From Rachycentron canadum (lineage: Eukaryota > Chordata > Actinopteri > Carangiformes > Rachycentridae), in the NCBI GenBank assembly GCA_038496675.1, contig CM076671.1, positions 4,558,107 through 4,622,106 of the forward strand: a stretch of 64,000 bases of DNA, in the 5' to 3' direction. This document shows, in pieces, positions 39,201 through 51,200 of the stretch. Position 1 is the stretch's first letter; every line of letters begins with the position of its first letter. A program made the position numbers and the translations under genes. Under the pieces are notes generated by a model. That model was given only the letters and a program-made list of their open reading frames with translations, ran no database searches and was not told where the DNA came from.

Positions 39201-41162
39201 ATATTCCTAAGCTCCTTATTCCTCCCCAGCCGAGCTGCACTTTCACAGGAGCTTTGGCTCACCCATCCATCTCTCTTCCATTCTCTCACTTTTTCTTTCT
39301 TTCCCTCTTATTTCACGGGCAGTTTTTTCTCCTTAGTGTCTCTCGTTCAGTCTCCAAGGCGGATAGGCTATTTAGTCAGCACTCACTGTTTCTCGCTTTG
39401 CTCATTTAATTCGTTTTTTTCTTACTCATTCTTTTCTCTGCCCCTTTCTTGCTTTCTTCTTTCTTTCTTTCTTTTACCTCTGTATCTTACTCTTTCATGC
39501 TTTCTCCAAGGCAAATAAGATATTAGGCCAGTTTTCTTTCTCTGAGCTATGTTCTTCCATCTTCCTCCTGTGATAATATTGCAAGAAATCAAAATTTAAA
39601 GACTCCAAAACTCCCATTCATGCCTTTATCTCCTCATGCCGCCATAGTTGCTGTAGTCATTAATTTACCTTAAAATCTTTCAACAGGCTACACGGCTCAG
39701 CATGCCAGGCTTTTACTGATCCATAAATGTAGACAACATATTTGCTTGTGTATTTGAAGGAGAAAATAAACCAATTGGGCAGAAAACCCGACAACAGGAT
39801 GTTTAGAGTACTTCTGATCTTGTTGTCATCTATCCAGAGTCTGTGGCAGCGTAACTAGAATGATTTTAAGACGCTGCAGACTACTTTTAAGGCTCTTTGA
39901 TGGCCTGCACGTTTATATTTCTGAACTTTTATTCCACATGAGCCTGTATGTAGCTTAAGATCCATTGCCAGAGGTCTTTTGGCAGTTCCAGAGTCCCGGC
40001 TTAAAATTAGAGGGGACCGAGTCTTTGCAGTCAGGGCCCCTGAGGCTGTGGAGTGAAGAAAGGCTAGTTGAATCATCTTTTAAATCTTATGCTTTCTCTT
40101 GTTTCTTTTGGGATATTTTTTCTTGATTTTACCTGGATTGACTCTTGTATGATTTTACCTTGTTGTTTTATTGCTGTTATTTTACATAACTCCATGCTTC
40201 AATTATTAACTATCACCTGGTTTCTGAAAAGTGACCCAAAATAAGAATTGTTATTTTCCTTGCTTTCTTTTCTGACTCCCTCTCTTCAACCCTCCCTCCT
40301 CAAGGTAGACAGGATGCTAAACCAGCTTCTTTGCAGAGATGAGCCCCTCAGTTTGTGTGTGCGCCTCACCTCAAACACTGTATGCCGAGGTGTTGTGAGC
40401 TCACACACATAATGCACACGTACACACGCGTCAATTAAAGTCTTGTCCTGGTCCTGAAAACATGACTTCCTCCACACACACATACATCCACAGTGCCAGA
40501 CAGGCTTCTCACATCTCTCGTTATGCCTGGCGATAACTAGCCACCCACTGACTCCCTGCTGCACCAGATAGGAAAGCTTATTAAGACTATACACACACTC
40601 GACTCACACTGCACACCGGCAGAGTTGTTGTCACAACTGCAGGAAACAAAGAACGGCTAATGCTGAGAACGAAGGCAAAGAGACGGCTTCTTGAAAGATT
40701 CATGGAGAAAAGCCCAAAATGACGGCGTTTAGTCTGAAGAAAGGAGATGTTTAGTTCTTCGGCTGCACTTTGTTAAGACAATTATGTATAATAGTTTGTC
40801 TAACAGAGTGGTCTCCTGTGCTCCTCTGGCCCTGGCCCTCCCTCTGTGGAAGGATAATTGCACAGGTCTGGTTGGTGACATCATCACACTGGCTGTGATC
40901 TCCATGTTGGATATAGAGCCTCATTAGAGCATGGCGATCTGTGCACATGCATGTCATCCCCCACCTCCTCCCCTGTACAGTAATGAGAATGACAGTAGCT
41001 GTTTTAATTACAGATCTCCTGCGCAACTGGCTGCCTGCATTTGTCCAAGTCCCAGGTGTTGACTTTGTGAAGTGTGGTGTTCACTGTCTATGATGGCTGA
41101 CTTGGGCTTTCACAGGAGATTCAGACAAATGACAAAATGAAGGAGAAGAATATGAGAGAAAG

Positions 41163-41193
<31 letters not shown>

Positions 41194-42179
41194 TGAAAAG
41201 TGAAACAGGAACTGTCTTTCCCAGAGTTCAGTGCAAACTGAACAGTCGTCTCCTCTCAGGCTTAGTTGACACAGAGGTGATGCCAATATGACGAAGGGGC
41301 AATAGTGGGGTGATGGCAGGGCGATGGCAGGGCGACGGCAGGGCAACGGCGGGCGCGGCTGGCTAATGATGACAGCAGTGCACTAATAATGGTTCCCAGT
41401 AGCTCGTGTGACAGTGGGGAGTGTATTAAATGGGACACCAGAGCAGCCTGACTCACCTGGACCCCCTACTTCCCCCTAATGAGCGTTTGATGGAGTGGTT
41501 GTGCAGGTAGATAATGCTAAGTTAATGAGATGTCCCATTCCATGAGACTGTTTGCAGTTCCCTACAGAGTTACCATGTGTGTGTCTCCCTGCGTTGATGT
41601 ATATTGCTGTCTACTTGGGTGTGTGTGTGTGTGTGTGTGTGTGTGAGCAATCCAGTTTACTGAGTAATGTGTGTTTATAGAGCGCGTTTGTTTGTGCATT
41701 TACTTACCTCTGCGCTGGTATAGATCTGTCATTTATTTTTTTTTTAATCCAGCAGCAGTCTAGCTCAACAGGAAATGAACTGTCACATTTGTGAAAGAGT
41801 GACAAAGCAGAAAGAAGCGACAGAATTAATAAATAAAACAAAGAACAGTGAGCAAGTGATAAAAAAGCAGACAGAGAGTGAAAGCAATGTGAGATGGCTC
41901 ACAAACATTTGGCTCAATGGGAAAAGATGGGACTTTTTGCGACAAAGAAGGGATACGATGACGGGAGAGTGGGGGATAATCACCTCCCTCATGGCAGGTA
42001 CATGTCTCTAATTGGGAGTCCCACTCCCATTCTTCATCTCCCCCTCTTTCCTTTTCCTTCCATCTCCTTTCAGACAATGCAGTGAGAAAAAGAGGCTTTC
42101 CTAATTAATGCAGATATAATGATCGGTCCAACTGTGGACCTCTGCCCCCTCGGCATGTTGATTAAAGCTCTGTGTGTGT

Positions 42180-42246
<67 letters not shown>

Positions 42247-45200
42247 TGTGGAGGTGGGATGTATCTACCTGGCAGCTCAGCCAGATAAACCAGAGATTTT
42301 GGATAATCGTATATTTATGTGTAATATAATTACATGTCTATTGTTCCATACGAAGATGAATAGTGCTGATATTCCCTTTCCACCTTACTGAATTCTATAT
42401 GGTTATCACTGAGGTAATTGGTAGTTTGCTTTTCGCGGCTCCGGCATAATGTGGGAGTGCTTAGAAAATCAAAATAGTTCCAAGAAGAAGAAAAAAAGAA
42501 AAAAATCTGCAGAAAAAAAAGATACTGCGGCAGCGCCCACACTGTTTCTGTGGCAAGTGATCTCTAGGAAGTGAGGTGGAAAAACATTACAGAAACAAGG
42601 GCTTAGCACCAGTGATATCACCTGAAGAAAAAAATTTAAATAAAATAAGGATGTTGGAGATGACAGATTTAAAATCCTAAAATGGCACAAAGACCGGGGG
42701 AAACTCAACTCTGTGTCTCAGTTTTGCTTTAAGGGGCAATTTTACACATTGACATCAGTTTACCAGTCATGAGTGGTTCCAGTCAGCCTACGCAGCCTGT
42801 AAAAACAGCTGTATAATGTGGTGTGGAGGAGCTGGTCTGAAAAAGTAATCCCAATGATGTCACCAGGGTCACTGCAGTTTAGGCTTAAAGGCCCTCCACA
42901 CCTACACAGGTGTTTTTACTCATAAAGGCTGCTTACTCTCCAGCTCAGGTTGAACGTGAGGTCAGCTGACTGCTTGCACTATTAAGAAGAATGAAGGAGT
43001 GATTGGTTTCAGACTGAAGACAGCTCTAAGAAGAAGTTTTATCAGCCAGAATAATTAGAACCACCGGTTCACTCTTAGGTGCGGGGCCTTTGAAAGAAAA
43101 TCTGTTACAAACTCAGGATGTTGACTTTCATGATGTGGGCATTGACTTTGAGGGGGATTGCAATGCTAAACAGCTGCAGTATCATTTCAAAATATAACAA
43201 CAATGGTACTGGAGTCAATATTTCAACGGTGCAATACTTTTAATTACTCTCTTACAGTAGAGTTTGCATTGAAAGGGCCACTTGTGTCGAAGCGAAACTG
43301 AGAATTATGAGGTTCATACACAAATGAAGTGTGGACAACAAAGTGTCAAATCATTTGACTTTATCAAAAGAAGATCACTTTATTACCTTTGTCACAACAA
43401 AATCTGACCTGTTGCTGGCAACAATAACCCACACAGATGTAAGTGAAGTGAGTAGAGTTGCTAAAAACATCACTAATTGGTGTGTGGGATGGTGCTGGGC
43501 CAATGTGACATCCCTGTCCAGGTTTCACTTCAGCTCTGAAGCTGCTTGCTGCTCTCGGCCAGGCCAGCGGGTTACCATTCAGGCTGCGTATCTGCCTGTA
43601 GCAGTAATGAGAAGTGCCTCGCTGTTAATGAGATAAACACAGACATTAGATTGGCTCAGCAGGAGCTTGAAGGAAAGGAGAGGGCGAGAGAAAAAAGGAG
43701 TAGGTTGGTGGGTGAGACGAAGGAGGCACGAGAGAGAGAGGGATGAGAGAGGATAGCGGGCAAAGATGATGTGAAGAAGAGATAGAATATGAAATATTAA
43801 GAGAAGAAAGCCTCAGTTAATTTCTTGAAAGTGTGAAGCAGAGCTTCATTTTAACTCGAACAGAGGTGACGAGTGTGTTTTTTTACTCTGAAATGAGAGA
43901 ATAAAAGCTCCAGAATAATAATGATGATGATGATGTTGTAATGGCAAAGTTGGTAAGAGACGCATAAGCCACTGTGGTGTAACAGCTATTTTATTGGAGA
44001 AAATGTTAAAATATTCATGCTCCATATGCTGCACAACAACTGTACCCCTTTTTCTTGTGCCCACACACACACAGACACACTCACACTGTGGATTGTCAGT
44101 GCCTGCTGTGGCATTATACCCATATCTATCATTAAGCAGTCTTTTTCCAGGCACAGCCACTAATGAACACAAAAGTATGAATGAGTTTGTCTAGCAGGGG
44201 GAGCATCTATGTGTGTGTCAACATTTGAAAAACTGATGCAAGGTGGAGTGTGTGTTGTGTTTGCATGTTGTGTGCACACTGTGTTGCTTGAGCAAAGTTT
44301 GTTTCGTCATGAAATTCTCCTACTGAAACGCATAAACATTGCCTTCAAAATAAAAGTGTATTTAGTTGACTGCAGTGTTATCAACCTGACTGGGTAAGCT
44401 CTCACGCAGTCGGTTTCCCCTGTCACAGAATCATTCAGAGCAATTAAAATTCACCTTGTTGCACCTGTGTCTCTTCTTCTGTTGTCCAGGTTTGGCAAGA
44501 AGAAAGAAGACAAGAGCAAAGACGCAGCAAAAGCATCCAAAAGTAAACTGGAGGCCCTGAGTGAAGAGGAAGTGGACAGTAGGATCCCTGACAACAGAGA
44601 CGGGTACGAATCACTGTGTTGAAAGTTCACACGATCATAGAAAAAGCATTTGTCAGTGATTGACACCTTACCTGACAAGTTGTGAATTATTCTGATGCAG
44701 TAACATGCACCCACCTGGTACTCCAATTAACTGCTGAGTTGTATATGTTGGACGGCTGTTTACTGCACAAGACTCACAGGTTCAAGACGAAAAGGAGAAG
44801 CTATTTCTAAAGTGAAGAATGTATTTTCACTATACTCATGTTTAGTTGCCTCCTCACCTACTGTCTGACAGCTTTGATCCACGTTATGCTGAGATCCACT
44901 CCGGCCACTTCACCCCTGACCCGACCTCTCTCCCCGACGTGGAAGATGACGACAGTGACCCCAACTACGCCCGCATCAACAACTTCCGCCAGCCACCCTC
45001 ACCTCAATCATTCATTAGTCGCACACCTTCACCTGCGGCACCATCAGCAGGCCCTCACCCAAATCAGGCCTCCTCTGAGGAGCTGGATGGGCTCTACGCT
45101 AAGGTCAACAAGCCCAGACCTCCAGCTGCTCTGCAGAACCAGCATCACACACAAGCAGACAGGTGAGAGAATGGAGGGGTGAGCTTGATGAAAAGGTTTG

Positions 45201-48200
45201 ATCATTTCCTTACTTGGAGCAAACTGATGCATTTCAGCTGGTTGTCTCATAATTTTATCTCTCAAGTACCATCGTACCTCTGTCTGTGAATAACATTTGC
45301 ATATTTGTTGCTGCATAGATGCACGAAGTTGTGCTTGTACACAAGGTCAGCAACCATGGCTTGACCAGCATGAGCAAGAGGGTATTTCCACACATCTACA
45401 TTCATGGTTTGTCAAGCAGGAAAATGCATAAAACATGAACGCATGCTTACACTGTCGTAACACCCTCACAGATGCACACACCCACATGCACAATGGTGCC
45501 ATGCATCATTCATGTAACTCTTTTGTTACGTCTGTGACCATTTTGACTTCAGTAAAGCTAAAATCTCTTTTTCCTGTAATATTTAAAGCAAAAACTTGTT
45601 AGTTTGAATCTGTACATGTTTATTCACATAAAGTTTGTTTGGGATCAGTTTAACTTTTAACCATAAAATGTGGAGGAATATTAATGCTTTGCATGTTTTT
45701 CCCTTACATGTAAAGTTTAGCTAAAGGCTCAGTATGTGGTTCAAGACTATATTCTACAGCTAATAAATCCTCTCTCTTATGTGTGCGCACATACACACAC
45801 ACCCATATATAAATCATCCAGGTGCAGCTTAACACATCGCTGAAAGCACAAGGTTGCCTCCGCAGCCAACTCTTCAATTTAACGTTGTTTGAATTTCAAG
45901 CCACCGGGGCTCTTAGACCAGCAGATGTATCCTATGCAGATGCAGATATGAACGCAAAATGAATATAGCGGGAATTACTCAAGACAGTCTGAGGTGCTCG
46001 TGGGTGTCACATGATGATTAATAAATATAATAGTGGCTGTCAGGTCAAAGGTTTGATCTTGGACACAGTTCCCCAATTTAAGACAAAAGGATAGCAATAA
46101 TAATAATAATGATAATGATAGAATACAGCTACAGCCATATGCAAAAATGCAAGGTTTTAAGTACAATTTAAGGTAGTAAATGAAAAAAATACACTTGATT
46201 AAAACTTTAATTTTAGCATAATATTGGAGTGTCAGAGCCCCTCACTTTGAGTAAAACAGAAGGGTTAATGCTTGCTGATACTCAAGGCTCATTAATGTTG
46301 TCATTCTTTCCATATTATATATCATTACTGCTGAAGTTTTAAACTTGCAGCCACTTTAACATGTGAGAGAGAAAAAGGAAAAAATCTAGTGAGGATTCTA
46401 ATGCAAATTTATCATTTCCCATATGAAATAATACAGGCCACATTAAAACTTCCCTCAACTTAAACTCTGACAGAAATTACTATTGACTTGCAAATCAAAA
46501 ACTAAGCCCCAGACACCCAATCTAATCCAGAGAAAGAGAGGATACAGAGAGGGAGAGGTTGGACATGGAAAAGAGACAGATGGGAATGGAAAGAAGTGAC
46601 AGACGGAGGGAGAGGGAGAGGAGAGAAAGCAGGAAAAGACTGTAGGGAAAGAGGGAAGAAAGACAGAGCCAAAAAGGAGAGAGGGAGAGAGAAAATGTGT
46701 TAGATAGGCTCAGTAAATTCGAGAGAGAAGAAGTGACAGAGGAGAGGATGCAGACAAAAGAGGAGGAGGGATAATTAGCCACAGTCTAGCAGCCTGACAG
46801 ATCTGTTAGACCACTTTAGCTCTCATCCACTAGTGGTGGGTACTTCATTACCAGCCTGTTTTCTTCCTCTCCTCGTTTTCTCCCTCAGTCTCTCTCTGTC
46901 TCTGTGTCTGTTTCACTGTGTCACTTGTCCATTCTCCCTCCCTTGTTTGCTCTTAATGTATATTAGATAGTCTTTAGCATTAGCATGATGGATGAGGGGC
47001 CCTCTTTGGCTTGTTAACTCTGTATGTAAGGGTCTCCCCAGAGACAAAGAAAGACAGAAATAAATGTCCAACAATATTTTTAGTAGGCGGTCACATTGCA
47101 TATATTGGTTTTCATGTGCTGTCTAAGAGTGTACTCACATAATGGAGCAATACATCCCATTAAAAAAAAAAGTACTGTACCAAAGTACTGCTTGTGTATA
47201 ATCCTTTCACAGAGTAGTAGGATTGTGACAGGAAATGAAGGGGCCAACCTGCACTGTCCTCAAGATGGGGTCAACCAGGGTCATTGCTCCTTGTCAGCCA
47301 CAAGGCTCCAACACTTGGCATCCTGAGCTAAAAGGTCACTTGTGTGTCAATCCACAGATAAAAGTAGTCCCTAATAATTTACTCCTGTTTCAAGAATGTT
47401 TGCTAAAAGCTACAGCCCCCTGCTGATGAAACAATATGTGACTGCAATTTGACAAAAATCATACTCAAACCAGTTCAGTCAGAGAATAACGACCCAAGTT
47501 GTAATAAACCAGACTTTGCCTTTAAATACCATAGCTGACCATGTTGGATGAGCTCAGGTATATCTCATTGTACATCCCACATCCACCACTCGCACATGCC
47601 CCCATACCGCTGGCTCCAGCATTTCCATTCACCTCCCACCACCTGCGGCTTGGACGAGGGCGTTCATTCACAAAGTCTGTACATCTGTTCAAACACACAC
47701 AGCCAGCCATGAGGTTGGAACCACCACCACCCCCTTCCTCCTGTGCCTTTCATTCACAGTCAGAAATAGACACACACACACAACCACCCACATGTAATAT
47801 TTTTGCAAGGAAGCACAGTAACCTAGCAACAATGCTGTGTGTGGTCCGGTGAGTTTCATACCATCGTACAAAAAAATGACTGGTCTAAGCTTACATGCTG
47901 TGTGTGACTCTGTAGCTATAAGTTGAAGTGCCAACAAGCATACTTTTCACCTCTCTGATTTCAGAGTACCTTATGCTCCTACAGAAGACTCCTTTATAGA
48001 TGCAGCATGCCAGATTTTTATTGTTTCCAAGGGAACAGTGTGTCTGTTTCTTTCATCTTTTACATTACATTGTTTTAATGATGCTGAGGAAGAAATGTGC
48101 TCATTATACATGTGGGAGACGGTGTGTGCTTCTGAAATCCCTAATGTTCATTTAACTTTATCCAAATGTTGGTTAGTGTGCATGCCTCTGCATTCCATGC

Positions 48201-51200
48201 ATAGTCTCTGTGTGTTTGCATAGTTTCAACCCCCCCCACCACCACCACCACCAGTCCCCTCCTGTCAAGGCCCTCAACAGAGGACTCCGAGCTGTGTCTA
48301 ACTAATTTACTGTCGGACATTTTCATTAGGCCTTCAATGGCAGGTGTGTGCCGTGATGGGCGTCACATTTGATTAGAGCCATGCTAGAGGCTGACCTGTG
48401 GAGAAAAAAGGTTAGCTATGCTTGTCAAATTTTATTAGCCAGAAGGCACTCTTTGTACCTGGAGCAAGAAACAGAGAGATGAGATGAAAGAGCAGTGAGG
48501 AAAAGAGAGAAGGCCAAAGCAGAGAGATGTAAAGACTCGTGAGAGGTGTGTTTTTAAAATGCACCATTGTGCTCGAAAACGGAGAGGGAAGATGAAGGTG
48601 AGCTTGTAAGCTACGACAAGTAAATGACACTTCAGTGAACATGCTCCCAGATTTCCACCATGGTTCAAGCAGTGGCACGAGGCATACATGCCACAGAGTT
48701 TGCCCGACGCTGTGACAAAGTCCAATTCTCTAATCACTCTAGACAGGTGTGACTAATTGTGTGAATATATTAGAAAGGGGCTACAAGGTAATTTTGGATG
48801 TAGATTTGGTCCCTTTACGAGACCTGAATAGTGTTGGTTTTCTTCCCTGTTTCTCTCTTCTTTCCTCCGCTCCAGTGCAGCATTGGAGACAGATGCACTC
48901 CCCTATAGACAGAAAACAGGAGAAGTAAGTGCAAAGCAGATATTATATAAGAAGACTTCCCATTAATGCAGATGCAAATTAATTTTTTTCTGTATTGCAG
49001 ACAGAAAGTACATGTCCTTGTTTTCCGCTGTGGATTTAGTTGTCAGGTAGCATCTTCCTGAGGAAGGAAAGAATAATGATCCTTCGAAAACAACACGTCA
49101 TTAATGTAGATTGTATATTAAGACTTTTTTGTCTTTTCTGCCTTTTAAAGTTTCAATATCTTTTATTGGTTCCCTATCTGAACAATTAAAATGTTTGCTT
49201 TTTGCATTCAAGTAGCTTCCAGCTTTTGCATTGTTCATGGTCAGTTACACAGATGAAAATGGCTCTAGCGGGAAACTAGTGTTAGATTGTGAGTTAATCA
49301 AGTTTCATTTTTATGGCTGTGCACAGGAAACACATTCATGATGAGTAATGTGTCTGTTGTATTAGTTGCTGTGGTTCACAGTGTTCAGTGAGTGGTTGAC
49401 CATTTAACTGTTTTGGTCAGACTAATCAAAGACAGAAATTTTCTGTTTCACTTGAGTGATTTTTATTAATATCAAATGTTTCACTTTTTTGATAAAATTG
49501 TTTTTTTTTCCCCTTGACGTTAAAGATAATTTTGGGAAATAGGAGGAACTATATTTCCCTTTGGAGATGATAAATATAAAGAGGATTAAAAAAGTTTTTT
49601 CATCCCATCAAGTCTTTTGTAACTCTTTATATTTAACGTGGGACTCCTTGGAGGGCCTTTCTAATACCATTTCAATTTGAAAGATGTGGGCATTATGCCA
49701 TGAAGTTGTATTATGAGAAGTATAGGATGCATTTTTTTGGAGCTTGACACATTCTGGAGGCTAAAAGTCAGGATGACACGGCCTCTGTTGTATCGTTTTC
49801 ACCAGTTAAATGACCAGAGCATATATAAGTATTCAAGCATTCTGCATAAACTACAAAACCAATTCTGATTGGGTTAGCTTCGAGTGTACCATCATTGTAT
49901 CCTTTCCTGTAGGTTTCAGTCAGACTGATAACATTTAACATTACATTTCTGTCAGCAGTAAAAACCTTTTTGTTTTCCCATTGCCTCCATTTTGGAGCTC
50001 CGCTGAGATTCTGTCCAACTCTATTCCCAATATTACACCAGGAAACTAAACATTGACCATGCACTTTGATGTGTGCTTACCTCCAGCATGCAGACAGCAG
50101 AAAAACCTGCCTTCCTGAGCTATTTTCCCCCCAGTGTGTTGTGTTTAAATCAACTAGCCACAGCAAGAAGAAGTCACCAAACCTGCCAGCGGCACACACT
50201 TCCTAATTAGTCTGCCCTCACACTGGCTAACACCACAGGATAGTTGCTTGTCTCACACACCCTACCTTTTATATGACAGTTGGTTCTGTTCTCACTCCAG
50301 TTCTCCTGTTCTTTCTTTTGCTCTTCTCCAAATTTCCATCTCTGTCTCTGTGTTGCTGTTCGGCTTTGCTCTCATTCTGTCTTCTGACGCATCTTTCATT
50401 TCCTGTTCTTGTGTCTCATCTTCTCCCTCTCCTCCTTCAGTCTCCATCCTCCTCCAGTTTTCCTTCTCTCAGTGCACCGTCAGATCAACCTGCATAGTCA
50501 GATACTCTGAAATATGGATGAAATGTGATACTTGAAGGAATAACTCATCTGATTTAAGTGGTATCAACTTCTGTGGTTGAGCTAACGAAGCAAAATAAGC
50601 CCATATATTGATTTATTGATTTGCTGTAGTCTGGAGTATTTACTTGTCAAACTGCCCATATACATTTAAAAGACCATACGCCGCATACAGAAACATTTGT
50701 GTAAAGAAAATCAAACTACAGAGCTGTGCAGCCCCACACAATCAAACTTAAAAAGGTTAACTCTGCGCCATTACAATCTGAGTTACTTCTGTATTCAGTT
50801 ACAGTTTCTCTTGGTTACGTCGCACTCACCAAAGTCATTTCTGAGATCTGAGAGGAAAAACTGTTTTTTTTATGTGCATCTCTGTTTCTCAGCTGGTCAG
50901 CCCATTCAGACCCTTTCTGTTTCAATGTCATAAATAGTCTCATCGCACTGCTGTATTGAGATAATTGTGCATCACTATAGCTTAGGTGCGTTGTGTTTAT
51001 GCAACTGGCTTCAGGCCCGTAGACAGGCAATCAGCAGCAGTTATTAGCTGCTGATGACAACAGGGGAGCCTAACCGTCTCCATCTGAACACACACACCCA
51101 CAAATCCACACACGCAGAGACCACAGGACATGCAAATGTGTATGCTGATAGAGACACAAGCCCACACATATATATCCCTCTCTCTCTCTTCTGTCGCTGT

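Larger units (their letters stand above)
29650..44489 (+). other. pard3b 14.8 kb intron
   Basis: This is the largest complete intron in the window. It has CT-rich stretches (33770-33900, 37740-38090, 38980-39070, 39400-39500), a LINE 3' relic (39840-40220), T27 (41163-41189), an 11-bp minisatellite (41312-41355) and GT runs (41619-41645, 42171-42248). Bases 34500-34640, 35390-35640 and 36280-36560 are low-repeat, ATTA/TAAT-rich and look like possible conserved noncoding sequence. No exon with a matching phase is seen, including any for the coiled-coil part that mammalian PAR3 proteins have next. Confidence 0.7.
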
